From Balneolaceae bacterium (lineage in GTDB: Bacteria; Bacteroidota; Rhodothermia; Balneolales; Balneolaceae), in NCBI GenBank assembly GCA_020832285.1, contig JAFIFB010000050.1:18112-82111 (forward strand): a stretch of DNA of 64,000 bases. Direction: 5' to 3'. Below are positions 46,033 to 56,030 of the stretch, piece after piece. The number at the start of each line of letters is the position of its first letter. Positions within the stretch are counted from its first letter, which is position 1. A model generated the notes under the pieces. The model did no database searches. It had not been told where the DNA came from and saw only the letters and a program-made list of their open reading frames with translations. Position numbers and translations under genes: made by a program.

Positions 46033-47019
46033 TTATTTATTTAGAGATGATACAATTTTATCATTGATCTTGTATTCAACACATTTTGCAGCATTTAAGA
46101 TCATGTTTTTTATTGCCGTGACCGAACTGCCTCCGTGCCCCACAAGGCATAAACCATCTACACCAAGAAACGGAATTCCGCCAACTCGTTCGTAATTGAA
46201 CTGTCCCATCGTTTTTTCAATAATACCATAAACGAGCTTTTGCGACTTTTCGTCAAGATCCTCTTCTTTCATGGTTTTTTTGAGGAGATTCTGGAGAATT
46301 TCAGGAACAGACTCTCCAAACTTCAAAAGAACGTTTCCTGTAAATCCATCGGTGAGATAAATATCCGTCTTTCCAAAAAGAATATCACTTCCTTCAATAT
46401 TACCGGCAAAATTGGGCAGCTCTGAAAGAATTTTATGAACATCTTTGTGAATATCCAGTCCTTTTTCCGGTTCCTCCCCTACATTGAGAAGTCCCACTGA
46501 AGGTTTATTAATTCTCATGATCTCTTCAGCAAAAATTGTACTCATTTTCGCAAACTGAAGATACATTTCAGGCTTGAGCTCAAGGTTGGCACCCGCATCC
46601 ACCAGCAAGCTGATTCCTTTAATGGTAGGATAGGTGGCTGCTATTGTAGGTCGAATTACGCCATTGAGTTTGCCAAGTAAAAAAGTAGATGCAGCAAGAA
46701 GAGCCCCTGTATTGCCCGCACTAACAAATGCTGAGCATTTACCTTGCTTGTGTGCTGAAATTCCAATGGTAATTGATGATGCCCTTTTTGATTTTACTGC
46801 TGTTGCAGGGGATTCATTCATACTGATAATTTCAGGAGCATGTAAAATATGAACCCTTTTTTGATCGTATTCCTGAGAGTCCAACTCGTTTTGAATCGTC
46901 TCTTCGGGGCCAACCAGAAGAACCTGAATTTCAGCATTTTCCTTTACCGCTTCTAAAGCACCCTTTACCGGGTTTTTCGGGAAAAAATCCCCACCAACTG
47001 CATCAACAGCGATTACCAT
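46033..47019 (-). CDS. plsX: Phosphate acyltransferase PlsX
   Basis: 328 residues. IAVDAVGGDFFPKNPVKGAL start, ILHAPEIISMNESPATAVKS, VSAGNTGALLAASTFLLG, LLVDAGANLELKPEM and YERVGGIPFLGVDGLCLVGHG. It makes acyl-phosphate from acyl-ACP, the first step of PlsX/PlsY phospholipid synthesis. Standard rpmF-plsX-fabH order upstream and downstream. Confidence 0.95.
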   Translation of the reverse strand: MVIAVDAVGGDFFPKNPVKGALEAVKENAEIQVLLVGPEETIQNELDSQEYDQKRVHILHAPEIISMNESPATAVKSKRASSITIGISAHKQGKCSAFVSAGNTGALLAASTFLLGKLNGVIRPTIAATYPTIKGISLLVDAGANLELKPEMYLQFAKMSTIFAEEIMRINKPSVGLLNVGEEPEKGLDIHKDVHKILSELPNFAGNIEGSDILFGKTDIYLTDGFTGNVLLKFGESVPEILQNLLKKTMKEEDLDEKSQKLVYGIIEKTMGQFNYERVGGIPFLGVDGLCLVGHGGSSVTAIKNMILNAAKCVEYKINDKIVSSLNK

Positions 47020-47039
47020 TTTCGGAAAAGTTTTATAAT

Positions 47040-47219
47040 TTATTGAGATACGTTAATCACCTGGCGGCCTCTGTAGAAACCGCACTCCATACATACATGA
47101 TGGTATCGGTGCATCGCACCACAGTTCGTGCATGCTACAAGAGGAATTTCTGCCAATGCGTGATGAGATCTTCTCTTATTTCTGCGGGATTTAGATGTTT
47201 TTCGTTTTGGATGTGCCAT
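47040..47219 (-). CDS. rpmF: 50S ribosomal protein L32
   Basis: 59 residues, missed by length filters. ATG at 47219 gives MAHPKRKTSKSRRNKRRSHH, then a Cys pair CTNC and a second pair CMEC (zinc ribbon), ending GRQVINVSQ. The order yceD-rpmF-plsX is conserved widely among bacteria. 20 bases before plsX and 17 after yceD. Stop TAA 47040-47042. Confidence 0.95.
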   Translation of the reverse strand: MAHPKRKTSKSRRNKRRSHHALAEIPLVACTNCGAMHRYHHVCMECGFYRGRQVINVSQ

Positions 47220-47236
47220 CTGATTCTGTTATTAGA

Positions 47237-47749
47237 TTACTTTAATTTTTTCAAAGCCGACCATCTCGGATCAATGGTTTCCTCATTATCGGCTTCAGGG
47301 CCAAATTTTTTAGTTTCAAATTCTGTTGGATTTCCGTCATCATCCAGGTAATCCGGATGTATTTTTCTGACAGGAACTTCAAGCATGATCGTATCTCTTA
47401 CATCACCTCCAATATCAACCTGCAAACTGTTGGCAGGTATCTGGCGAACAGCACCTTTTTCCGTTTCCGTATTGTCAACAGGATTGGGATCAAAAAGCAC
47501 ATGATATGAAGCCGTAATCTGTTTTAAAAACGGCTTCAGAGAACGATCACAAATTAATTCAGTTTCCACATTAATACTTAGTTTCACTTCTACGAAATGG
47601 TTGGTTTTATAAAAACTTAAATCAACCGAACCTTTCTCAAGTGTTACCTCGTTACTCAGGGTTAAATCCCCTTTTTCTAAAGATACAGTCCTGCTGCTAT
47701 TACCTTCCGGCAGCTCCTGTAAATTAAATGTCAGCTTTAATGTTTCCAC
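47237..47749 (-). CDS. yceD: DUF177 (YceD) family protein
   Basis: 170 residues from GTG 47749 (VETLKLTFNLQELPEGN). A longer frame opens with TTG at 47830, but it would overlap the nucleoside kinase and adds a non-homologous segment (TGCLINCIKTENFLFF), so I prefer the GTG. SVDLSFYKTNHFVEVKLSIN, the Cys in TELICDRSLKPF and the acidic tail (EADNEETIDPRWSALKKLK) are DUF177 features. The family is linked to 23S rRNA accumulation and is almost always next to rpmF. Confidence 0.85.
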   Translation of the reverse strand: METLKLTFNLQELPEGNSSRTVSLEKGDLTLSNEVTLEKGSVDLSFYKTNHFVEVKLSINVETELICDRSLKPFLKQITASYHVLFDPNPVDNTETEKGAVRQIPANSLQVDIGGDVRDTIMLEVPVRKIHPDYLDDDGNPTEFETKKFGPEADNEETIDPRWSALKKLK

Positions 47750-47789
47750 AATAGCTTTGAAAAATAGAAAGTTCTCTGTTTTAATGCAA

Positions 47790-48425
47790 TTAATTAAACA
47801 GCCCGTAAAGTCTTTGTTCCACAAGCCCAATAACTTTTCCGAGATCTTCTTCGCTATTTACAAAATCGAGATTATCAGTATCGATGATTAATTTCTCTTT
47901 ATCGTAGCTTTCAATCCACTCTTCGTACAGCCGGTTCAACCTTTCGAGATATTCAATCCTGATAGTATTTTCATACTCCCGTCCCCTCTTCTGAATTTGC
48001 CGGACAAGTGTGGGTACATCGGCACGAAGGTAGATCAGCAGGTCCGGCGCCTGCAAGTATGTTACCATCTCATTAAAAAGAGAGCAGTAGTTTTTGTAAT
48101 CCCGATCGCTCATCAACCCCATTTCGTGCAGGTTTTTGGCAAAAATTTCCACATCTTCGTAGATTGTCCGGTCCTGAATCAGGCTATTCTGAACCTGCAT
48201 CAGTTTTTTCTGATTCTGAAACCGGCTCGACAGAAAATAGATTTGAAGGTTGAAGCTCCATCGCCTCATATCCTCGTAAAAATCTGAGAGGTATGGATTG
48301 TTATCTACCGTCTCGAAGTAAGTTTTCCAGCCAAAGTATTTTCCAAGCAGAGAAGTCAGTGACGATTTCCCCGCGCCGATATTTCCGGCAATCGCCAGAT
48401 ATTTTTTTTCTTTTCTGTCACTCAT
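47790..48425 (-). CDS. Deoxynucleoside kinase
   Basis: 211 residues. P-loop AIAGNIGAGKSSLTSLL (about 11-27), then ETVDNNPYLSDFYEDMRRWSF-type acceptor region, QDRTIYEDVEIFA (the ERS-like lid base is DRT), and a lid with RGREYENTIRIEYLERLN. dGK/dAK family. It salvages deoxyadenosine or deoxyguanosine. The adjacent pgi gene is 9 bases upstream. Substrate specificity not predictable by eye. Confidence 0.88.
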   Translation of the reverse strand: MSDRKEKKYLAIAGNIGAGKSSLTSLLGKYFGWKTYFETVDNNPYLSDFYEDMRRWSFNLQIYFLSSRFQNQKKLMQVQNSLIQDRTIYEDVEIFAKNLHEMGLMSDRDYKNYCSLFNEMVTYLQAPDLLIYLRADVPTLVRQIQKRGREYENTIRIEYLERLNRLYEEWIESYDKEKLIIDTDNLDFVNSEEDLGKVIGLVEQRLYGLFN

Positions 48426-48434
48426 TACAAATTC

Positions 48435-49724
48435 TTAATTCTTCCCAAGCAGGCGGTACATTGCTTTTTTGTAGGCTTCAACACCCGGCTGATTAAAAGG
48501 GTTCACACCCAGCATATATACATAGACAGCCGTAAAAAGTTCATAAAAATAGATCAGTTCACCCAATTGCCGGGCATTCAGTTTTTCGATATGAATGGAT
48601 ATGACAGGCACTCCGCCTGAAGTGTGCGCCTCAACAGTTCCTTCCAGTGCACTTTTATTGATCTCATGAAACGTTTTTCCGGCAAGATAACCAAGCTGAT
48701 CGGTATCGTCACTGCCACTGTCCGGTACAGCCATATCTGAAATCGGTTTTTCTACTACAAGCAGCGTTTCCATAATATTTCGCGGCCCGTCCTGGATTAA
48801 CTGCCCCACACTGTGAAGGTCGGTAGAGTAGGCTGCAAGAGCCGGGTAAAGCCCTTTGCCGTCCTTTCCTTCACTTTCACCGATCAACTGCTGAATCCAT
48901 GCAGTGAACCCCAGAAGATCCGGTTCGAACGAGCCGATCACATCCACTGCATAGCCTTTTTCGTGAAGGGCGTATCGTGCTGCGGCATATCCGAGAAGAT
49001 CGTTTCGGTTTACTTCTAATTCCTCAAACTGCGACACCGCACCGTAAAAAAGTGTCTGGATGTCAATTCCTGCAACTGCAAGCGGCAGCAATCCAACAGG
49101 TGTAAGCACAGAAAACCGTCCGCCTGCATCATCAGGGATTACATATTTTTTATAATCTTCTTCAGCGACAATATCATTCAATACGCCTCCAGCCGGGCCG
49201 GTGGTTGCATTAATTCTTTTTGATGCATCCTCAAATCGATTGTGCATCCAGTTACGGAGTACCCGGAATGCAAGTGCCGTTTCCAGGGTCGATCCGGATT
49301 TTGAAATCACATTCAGGTACACGCTTTTTCGTCCGCCATCTTCTTTCGCTGTTTCGAGGTGTTCGATAAGCTCTTTCAGATATCGACCGCTCATTTGGTG
49401 GCCGGCAAAAATAATTTCAGGGCCATTATTTTTGAAAACCGGGTTCAGTGCTTTGATCAGCGCCATAGCACCAGTGTATGAGCCCCCGATTCCGCAAACA
49501 ATGAATACATCGGCATCTTGGCGGATACTGTTAGCATGGCGCGAAATCTCTTCCAGCAGGGCATCGTTAGGAGACGCCAGGATGTGCCTCCAGCCAAGCC
49601 ATTCACTTCCCACACCCGATTCCCCGGCCACAAGGTGATATGCATCTTCCGCTTTTTTCATTCCCCCGGCGAGTTCCTCTTCAGTTAAAAATTTCCGGGC
49701 ATTTTCCAGTTTTGTTGTAATCAT
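48435..49724 (-). CDS. pgi: Glucose-6-phosphate isomerase
   Basis: 429 residues, the shorter Bacillus-type form. VCGIGGSYTGAMALIKAL (sugar-phosphate loop), VISKSGSTLETALAFRVL (signature, Ser/Thr phosphate binding), the acid in TAWIQQLIGESEGKDG, and the C-terminal Lys in NPFNQPGVEAYKKAMY. It interconverts glucose-6-phosphate and fructose-6-phosphate, the substrate of PfkA, whose gene is 2 bases upstream. Confidence 0.95.
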   Translation of the reverse strand: MITTKLENARKFLTEEELAGGMKKAEDAYHLVAGESGVGSEWLGWRHILASPNDALLEEISRHANSIRQDADVFIVCGIGGSYTGAMALIKALNPVFKNNGPEIIFAGHQMSGRYLKELIEHLETAKEDGGRKSVYLNVISKSGSTLETALAFRVLRNWMHNRFEDASKRINATTGPAGGVLNDIVAEEDYKKYVIPDDAGGRFSVLTPVGLLPLAVAGIDIQTLFYGAVSQFEELEVNRNDLLGYAAARYALHEKGYAVDVIGSFEPDLLGFTAWIQQLIGESEGKDGKGLYPALAAYSTDLHSVGQLIQDGPRNIMETLLVVEKPISDMAVPDSGSDDTDQLGYLAGKTFHEINKSALEGTVEAHTSGGVPVISIHIEKLNARQLGELIYFYELFTAVYVYMLGVNPFNQPGVEAYKKAMYRLLGKN

Positions 49725-49726
49725 AT

Positions 49727-50695
49727 TTACCTCAATACTTTTGCAAGTTCCACGAGATCATAATTAATCTCTTTAATCTTTCCGAATGTCTCTTTAATCG
49801 GGGTGATTTTAACATCGTGATTGATCACACCCACCATCACCTCGCTTTTTCCGTTATGTATGGTATTCACTGCTTCATATCCAAGGCGGCTGGCCAGTAC
49901 ACGATCGTGAGCGGTTGGGCTCCCTCCGCGCTGGATATGCCCAAGGATAGCCACGCGCATGTCATACTGCTTAAAATCTGGTTCCAGTTTTTTGCTGAGC
50001 TCGATCGCACCGCCGGTATGATCCCCCTCTGCAACCACAACGAGAGTGCTTCTTCGCTGTACCTTCAATACCTTGTTCAGCGATTCTTTTATTTCTTCGA
50101 TATGAGTTAGTTTCTCAGGTAAAATAATTAGTTCGGCACCACATGCTATACCGGTTTCCAGGGCAATGAATCCGGCGTCCCGCCCCATCACTTCAACAAG
50201 AAAGAGACGTTCGTGGGCATCAGCCGTATCACGAATTTTGTCGATCGCCTGCATCGCGGTATTCAGTGCAGTGTCGTAACCAATGGTTTCATCGCTGCCA
50301 ATGAGGTCATTATCGATTGTTCCGGGAATACCTACCGTATTGATACCGTGCTCCTGCGCCAGGAGTGTAGCTCCACGAAATGTACCGTCTCCGCCAATTG
50401 TGATCAGTGCTTCAACCCCTTCTTTTTTCAGGTTCTCAGCCGCCCTGTTCCTGCCCTCTTTTTCGCGGAACTCTTCAGACCGTGCCGATTTCAAAATAGT
50501 ACCGCCCCGCTGAATAATACCAGATGCATCAGAAGATTGAAGTTTCACAAAGTCAGATTCCATCAACCCCCTGTAGCCAAAACGAATACCCAAAATATCG
50601 TATCCAAAATACCCGGCAGAACGTATCACGGCACGTACTGCGGCATTCATTCCCGGTGAATCGCCCCCGCTTGTGAGAACAGCTATTGTTTTCAA
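49727..50695 (-). CDS. pfkA: 6-phosphofructokinase
   Basis: 322 residues, ATP-dependent type. LTSGGDSPGMNAAVRAV, IGGDGTFRGATLLA (nucleotide site), catalytic GTIDNDLIGSDETIGYDTA, VEVMGRDAGFIAL and LGHIQRGGSPTAHDR. The Gly in the GGDGT motif favours ATP over PPi. First gene of the long minus-strand run; 128 bases separate it from the divergent polyprenyl synthase gene, and the promoter for the run is there. Confidence 0.95.
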   Translation of the reverse strand: MKTIAVLTSGGDSPGMNAAVRAVIRSAGYFGYDILGIRFGYRGLMESDFVKLQSSDASGIIQRGGTILKSARSEEFREKEGRNRAAENLKKEGVEALITIGGDGTFRGATLLAQEHGINTVGIPGTIDNDLIGSDETIGYDTALNTAMQAIDKIRDTADAHERLFLVEVMGRDAGFIALETGIACGAELIILPEKLTHIEEIKESLNKVLKVQRRSTLVVVAEGDHTGGAIELSKKLEPDFKQYDMRVAILGHIQRGGSPTAHDRVLASRLGYEAVNTIHNGKSEVMVGVINHDVKITPIKETFGKIKEINYDLVELAKVLR

Positions 50696-50823
50696 ATGAA
50701 TTGTGATATTTTATCGTTGATTTCGTTATCAATCATAAACTAAACAGCCCGTCAGCATTGCGCAAATTATTAATTGGTATAATTTGTATTTTGTCCTGTT
50801 GATTTTACTCTGATTTCATAATA

Positions 50824-51840
50824 ATGGCCCACGAGGTACTTTTCAAAAACAGTAATGTATTAACACGAAAAAATTCACTGAAAGAAGTTACGGAACCGGT
50901 TCAGAAGGATCTTGCCGTTTTCAGGAAATTTTTCAAAAACGAAATCAGAAGTGATGTATTCCTGCTCGATCAGGTAATCCACTACCTTCTGCGGCAGAAA
51001 GGGAAAGAGATTCGCCCTACCCTCGTATTTATGACAGCCCGGATGTTCGGGGAGGTTGACAAGCGAAGTTTTATTGCCGCGACTATGATTGAACTGCTGC
51101 ATACAGCCACACTCATACACGACGATGTGGTGGATGAGGCTGATATGCGCCGCGGATTCCTGAGTATCAACAAAATCTGGAGAAATAAAGCTGGTGTTCT
51201 TCTGGGAGATTTTTTGCTATCTAAAGGACTTTTAATCGCTCTCGATCATAAGGAATACCAGCTTCTCCATGTGTTATCGGATGCGGTTCGCCTGATGAGT
51301 GAGGGAGAGCTCCGTCAGCTGAAAACATCCAACCTCTTCAATATGACAGAAGAGCGGTATTTCCAGATTATTTCCGAAAAGACGGCCAGCCTCATATCGG
51401 CTTGCTGCCAGTGCGGAGTCATTGCCACAACAGACGATGAGCAGGTAATTCGTGAAATGAAAGAGATCGGTCTGAAGATCGGAATTGCATTTCAGATTAA
51501 AGACGATTTGTTCGACTACGGCCTGGATGATATCGGCAAGCCCAAACGCAATGATATCAAAGAAAGAAAAGTTACCCTGCCGCTAATCTATGCACTTGAG
51601 CGTGCATCAAAGCCAAAACAGCTACAGATTCGGAGGCTGATGCGCAAGCGCAAGAAAAGCAAGAAAGATATTGACCGTATAGTTGCCTTCGTTCATGAAC
51701 AAAAAGGCCTTGAAGCTGCTGAACAAAAAATGGTGGAATTTACTGCGGATGCCATGAACAGGCTTAAAACACTCCCTGTGGTAAAAGGTTTGGATGATTT
51801 TGAGGCCCTGGTAGATTTCATCATTACACGAAAAAAATAA
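50824..51840 (+). CDS. Trans-polyprenyl diphosphate synthase
   Basis: 338 residues. First Asp-rich motif HDDVVDEADMRRG (about 98-110), second motif KDDLFDYGLDDIG, and LRQLKTSNLFNMTEERYF. IspB/octaprenyl-type family; the chain length (C40-C50 range, side chain of menaquinone or ubiquinone) cannot be decided by eye. lpxH starts 16 bases later. Confidence 0.9.
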   Translation: MAHEVLFKNSNVLTRKNSLKEVTEPVQKDLAVFRKFFKNEIRSDVFLLDQVIHYLLRQKGKEIRPTLVFMTARMFGEVDKRSFIAATMIELLHTATLIHDDVVDEADMRRGFLSINKIWRNKAGVLLGDFLLSKGLLIALDHKEYQLLHVLSDAVRLMSEGELRQLKTSNLFNMTEERYFQIISEKTASLISACCQCGVIATTDDEQVIREMKEIGLKIGIAFQIKDDLFDYGLDDIGKPKRNDIKERKVTLPLIYALERASKPKQLQIRRLMRKRKKSKKDIDRIVAFVHEQKGLEAAEQKMVEFTADAMNRLKTLPVVKGLDDFEALVDFIITRKK

Positions 51841-51856
51841 ACCCCGCTATTTTTTG

Positions 51857-52630
51857 ATGCAGCATATCTTTTTTTCGGATGTTCATCTTGGTGCCTTTTC
51901 AGAGGAAAAAAACAGGCAGCTGGAAAATTCCCTGATCAAACTGATTGACTATTGTGCAGATCAGAGTATTGGAATACACATTTTGGGTGACCTCTTTGAC
52001 TACTGGATGGAGTTCCCCGATTACACCCCCCCTCTTGGTAAAAAACTGCTGAATCGTTTTGAGAAATTTAACCACACAGTTGAACCGGCCACATTCGTCA
52101 CAGGCAATCACGACAACTGGACTCTTGGTCACTTTGCAGACCTGGGCTTCCGCGTTGAACATGAGTTCCGTGATTTTACCATAGACTCTCAAAAAATCCT
52201 GCTTTTACATGGTGACGGCCTTGCAGACCGAAAAATGAATCTGCCTCGCCCGCTTCTTCACAAACTGCTCAGAAATAAAACATTCATTTCGTTATATCGA
52301 AATATCTTTTCAGGAGACACTGGAAACCACTTGATGAAGCAATTTTCAGAGTTCACCCGCAACGAAAATGACCTGCACCCGGAGCGTTTGAACCGGTGGG
52401 CAAAAAATCTCCTGAAAAAGAAACATTATCGTTATCTTTTAGCCGGGCACGATCATGTGCCGAGGATGGAAACAAATTTGTACGGTACCTATATAAATAC
52501 CGGGGCCTTCTATCGCCATCAAACCGTTGCACTATATAACAATCATGTGATACAACTCGTTATATGGGACGGCGAAAAAAACAAGTTTAAACTTTTCAAA
52601 AATCATCGTACAGAACCTTTGTTGCAATGA
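51857..52630 (+). CDS. lpxH: UDP-2,3-diacylglucosamine pyrophosphatase
   Basis: 257 residues from ATG 51857 (a TTG one codon earlier opens the frame). Calcineurin-like metallophosphoesterase: FFSDVHLGAFSEE, LGDLFDYWMEFP, VTGNHDNWTLGHF, LLLHGDGLADRKM and LLAGHDHVPR supply the metal ligands. It makes lipid X in lipid A synthesis, showing an LPS-bearing outer membrane. It overlaps the PBP gene by 4 bases. Confidence 0.88.
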   Translation: MQHIFFSDVHLGAFSEEKNRQLENSLIKLIDYCADQSIGIHILGDLFDYWMEFPDYTPPLGKKLLNRFEKFNHTVEPATFVTGNHDNWTLGHFADLGFRVEHEFRDFTIDSQKILLLHGDGLADRKMNLPRPLLHKLLRNKTFISLYRNIFSGDTGNHLMKQFSEFTRNENDLHPERLNRWAKNLLKKKHYRYLLAGHDHVPRMETNLYGTYINTGAFYRHQTVALYNNHVIQLVIWDGEKNKFKLFKNHRTEPLLQ

Positions 52631-54963
52631 GTGATAACAATAATATAGATATGGAGCGGTACTTTAACGATCCTGAGTACCGGAAAAAGGTTGCTGCAGA
52701 GAAAAACGGAAAGAAAAAAGAGGGTAAAAAATCTTTCCTTCCTGCAACATTTCCATCACTTTCAAAAAATGTGCTAACTATTGCAGTGGCTGTGCTTGTC
52801 CTGATCACCTTTATCGTATCGGGATATGTCTATTACCTTTTCCAGGGCCTGCCCTCTATTGAGGAGCTTGAAAACCCGAGAACGGCGATTGCTTCTGAGG
52901 TTCGCAGCCGTGATGGTGAGGTTATGGATCGTTATTTTATCGAGAACAGAACATACGTTTCGATCGATAATATTTCACCGAACGCCATTAATGCGCTGGT
53001 TGCAACCGAAGACCACCGGTTCTTCAATCACTGGGGAATTGACTCCCAAAGCCTGATGCGCCTCCCTTATTATTGGGTTCGTCAGCGATTTCAGGGTGGT
53101 TCTACCATCAGCCAGCAGCTTGCAAGAAACCTCTACCGCAATATCGGTTTTGATGTATCGGTTACCCGTAAACTGCGGGAAATGATCACTGCCGTTCAGA
53201 TCGAAATTAATTACACCAAACGTGAAATTATTGAGATGTACCTGAATACTGTAGAGTTCAGTAACAGTGCTTTTGGAATTGAATCGGCCTCCCGAACCCA
53301 CTTTGGAAAACCTGCCAGTGATCTCACAGTAACCGAGTCAGCAACACTTATTGGCCAATTGAGGGCAGTATATGCTTACAATCCAAGAATTTTCCCGGAA
53401 CGGTCGCAGCTTCGGCGAAATGTGGTTCTGCGCCAAATGATGGTGAGAGGCTTTATCAGCGATGAAGAATTCCAAGGTCTGAGGCTCGATGAAATTGCAC
53501 TGGATTACAATCCTCCAAGCAGGTCGGGACGTGAAAGCCGCTATTTTGGTGAGTATGTACGCCAGCAGGTTAGAGACTGGGTGGAAGAAAATGGTTACGA
53601 TCTTTATTCAGACGGCCTTGTCATTTACACTACTATCGACTCCCGTCTCCAGAGACATGCCGAACGGGCCGTACAAGAGCGAATCCATGAATTTCAGCGA
53701 ACCTTTGAGCGTGAATGGACCTCCCCGGGCGGAGAATATATGGACCGGTTATGGCAGCAGTACCCTCAGTTTTTAAGAAGTTTTATCCGGGAAAGCGAGC
53801 GCTATCAAAACGCATTTTCTAAACTTGACACGGACCAGGAGTCGGTTGTGTTTGAGCATCTTGAATCTGATGAAGCCTTTGTGGATTCGCTAAAACGATC
53901 CCGAACTAAACTACAGGCCAGTTTCACCGCCATAGATCCAAATAACGGTCATATCCTGGCATGGGTAGGCGGCCACGATTATGGCAGTCAGCAGTTTGAT
54001 CATGTTCACCAATCACGAAGGCAGACTGGCTCAACCTTCAAGCCGTTTGTTTACGCAGTGGCCATTGATAACGGCTACATGCCATACCATCGTTTTTCTA
54101 AATATCCAATCAGTTTTATTGAACAGAGCGGCCGGATGTGGAATCCCAAAGATCCATCCATTCCCGATGGTCCTGAAATGGTGCCATTACGTGAAGCTCT
54201 GGCCCGAAGCCTGAATAACGTAACTGTTCGCCTGTTACCGGAAATAGCCGGTGCTTCTGGAACTAATCGTGTTGCCGATCTTGAACCTGCCGCCCGCATG
54301 ATCAGTGATATGGCTGGTAATTTGGGTATAAACATGCCCTCCCAGGTTTATCCCTCAATTGCACTGGGTACAACGGAATCCTCTCTCCTTGAACTGGTGA
54401 GTGCCTATACAACTTTCGTTAACCAGGGTGTTCACATTGAACCGACCGCCATCACTCGTATTGAAGATAAGGAAGGAAATATTTTGGTGGAGTATTTCCC
54501 GGAATACCGCCAGGAAGCGATCAGCCCTGAAACTGCCTATATGATGATTGACATGATGCGGGGTGTAGTTCGCGGCGGGGTCAACTCGGATGGAACCAAC
54601 TATCACGGAACCGGGGTGCGGCTCCGAAATCAATTTAACATTCAGCAAGATATAGCCGGTAAAACCGGAACCACCCAGAACAGTGCCGATAATTGGTTTG
54701 TAGCCATGATGCCACACATTGTAATGGGTTCATGGGTAGGAGGAGAAGACCGGCGTATTCGCTTCCCGACCAACAGCCCATCCAGTATCGGGCAGGGAGC
54801 CCGTACAGCACTCCCAATTGTTGGAACATTTATCAACAATGTAACTGAAGATCCTGATGCCCCCTGGAGTTTAGATGCTTTTGAACCCCCGGCAGGGTTT
54901 ATCATCCCCGATGCACCCGCTTCTGAAGAAACCGAACCCAGGCGGGAACGGATCGGATGGTAG
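52627..54963 (+). CDS. Class A penicillin-binding protein
   Basis: 778 residues. A cytoplasmic Lys-rich tail, one helix (about 42-64, LTIAVAVLVLITFIVSGYVY), GT51 glycosyltransferase domain (VATEDHRFFNHWGID with the catalytic Glu; GGSTISQQLARNLYRN; EIIEMYLNTVEFSNSAFGIE) and a transpeptidase domain with the SxxK motif in RQTGSTFKPFVYAV (about 460), SLN, and AGKTGTTQNSADNW. It polymerises and crosslinks peptidoglycan. The tail ends in an acidic-basic stretch. Starts within lpxH's end and ends at the terminator at 54991. Confidence 0.93.
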   Translation: MSDNNNIDMERYFNDPEYRKKVAAEKNGKKKEGKKSFLPATFPSLSKNVLTIAVAVLVLITFIVSGYVYYLFQGLPSIEELENPRTAIASEVRSRDGEVMDRYFIENRTYVSIDNISPNAINALVATEDHRFFNHWGIDSQSLMRLPYYWVRQRFQGGSTISQQLARNLYRNIGFDVSVTRKLREMITAVQIEINYTKREIIEMYLNTVEFSNSAFGIESASRTHFGKPASDLTVTESATLIGQLRAVYAYNPRIFPERSQLRRNVVLRQMMVRGFISDEEFQGLRLDEIALDYNPPSRSGRESRYFGEYVRQQVRDWVEENGYDLYSDGLVIYTTIDSRLQRHAERAVQERIHEFQRTFEREWTSPGGEYMDRLWQQYPQFLRSFIRESERYQNAFSKLDTDQESVVFEHLESDEAFVDSLKRSRTKLQASFTAIDPNNGHILAWVGGHDYGSQQFDHVHQSRRQTGSTFKPFVYAVAIDNGYMPYHRFSKYPISFIEQSGRMWNPKDPSIPDGPEMVPLREALARSLNNVTVRLLPEIAGASGTNRVADLEPAARMISDMAGNLGINMPSQVYPSIALGTTESSLLELVSAYTTFVNQGVHIEPTAITRIEDKEGNILVEYFPEYRQEAISPETAYMMIDMMRGVVRGGVNSDGTNYHGTGVRLRNQFNIQQDIAGKTGTTQNSADNWFVAMMPHIVMGSWVGGEDRRIRFPTNSPSSIGQGARTALPIVGTFINNVTEDPDAPWSLDAFEPPAGFIIPDAPASEETEPRRERIGW

Positions 54964-54990
54964 AAAACTTTCCCATTTGAAAATATTTTC

Positions 54991-55036
54991 AAAGGCCTCC
55001 GCAACACCTGAGTAGCAGAGGCCTTTTTCATTTTTT
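54991..55036 (+). terminator. Rho-independent terminator after the PBP gene
   Basis: AAAGGCCTC (54991-54999) pairs perfectly with GAGGCCTTT (55018-55026); the arm continues into TTTTTCATTTTTTC. 28 bases after the stop and before nuoA. Confidence 0.85.
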
Positions 55037-55152
55037 CAAAAAAACAGTTCTATTTTGCTCTCAAGAACTGCTATATTCCCTGCCTTAAAAAGATTGACAT
55101 TCCATGCCTGCGGCGGTAATTTACCGCCGGTTTAAAAACAGCAAACTTTTTC

Positions 55153-55542
55153 ATGATTGAACAATACATACCCATACTTGTTTTATTGGGCGTTGCGATT
55201 GTACTGGCCATCTTATTGATGTCACTGTCCCGCCTGCTCGGCCCATTTCGGCCAAACACAAACAAATTAAAACCATATGAAAGCGGTATGGATCCGGTTG
55301 GTGAAGCCAAAGACCGTTATTCTATTGCATTTTATCTTGTGGCTATGGAATTTATTGTGTTCGACCTTGAAGTTGTTTTCCTTTATCCATGGGCCGTACG
55401 TTTTATGGATCACGGTACCGGAACGTTTATGGCTATGGTTGTATTTATTGTAATACTGTTTATTGGCCTTGTCTACACACTGAAAAAAGGCACACTAGAC
55501 TGGGATTTGAAGAAATTTAAATACGAGGCAATTACAAAATAA
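55153..55542 (+). CDS. nuoA: NADH dehydrogenase subunit A
   Basis: 129 residues with three membrane helices ([41 protein letters not shown]; [18 protein letters not shown]). [18 protein letters not shown] and [13 protein letters not shown] are the family signatures. Membrane-arm subunit near the quinone site. First gene of the plus-strand nuo run. Confidence 0.95.
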   Translation: MIEQYIPILVLLGVAIVLAILLMSLSRLLGPFRPNTNKLKPYESGMDPVGEAKDRYSIAFYLVAMEFIVFDLEVVFLYPWAVRFMDHGTGTFMAMVVFIVILFIGLVYTLKKGTLDWDLKKFKYEAITK

Positions 55543-55543
55543 T

Positions 55544-56026
55544 ATGGGTTTAGAAAGCGCACTTGGACAAGGATATTTAACAACAAGAATGGACTCATTG
55601 GTCAACTGGGCACGCTCTAATGCTGCCTGGCCGATGCCAATGGGACTGGCCTGTTGTGCTATTGAAATGATGGCATTTGCCGGGCCAAGATATGATGTGG
55701 CCCGTTTCGGTTCGGAAGTTATGAGATTTTCTCCACGGCAGGCCGATGTAATGATTGTGGCCGGATGGTGTACCTACAAAATGTCGCACGCAATCCGGCG
55801 AATCTGGGATCAGATGCCTGATCCAAAATGGTGCATCGCAATGGGTGCCTGTGCATCTACAGGAGGCATGCACCGCTGCTATGGTGTTGTTCAGGGAGCC
55901 GACAATTTCCTCCCTGTTGACGTTTATATATCGGGATGCCCTCCCCGGCCAGACGCTGTGATTCATGCACTGATGAAAATCCAGGACAAAATTAAAACCG
56001 AGCACTCTGTAATGCTTGATACCTGA
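55544..56026 (+). CDS. nuoB: NADH dehydrogenase subunit B
   Basis: 160 residues. Cluster N2 ligands: [15 protein letters not shown] (tandem Cys), MGACASTGG and [15 protein letters not shown]. Carries the last iron-sulfur cluster before the quinone. One base from the nuoA stop. Confidence 0.96.
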   Translation: MGLESALGQGYLTTRMDSLVNWARSNAAWPMPMGLACCAIEMMAFAGPRYDVARFGSEVMRFSPRQADVMIVAGWCTYKMSHAIRRIWDQMPDPKWCIAMGACASTGGMHRCYGVVQGADNFLPVDVYISGCPPRPDAVIHALMKIQDKIKTEHSVMLDT

Positions 56027-56030
56027 TTCT

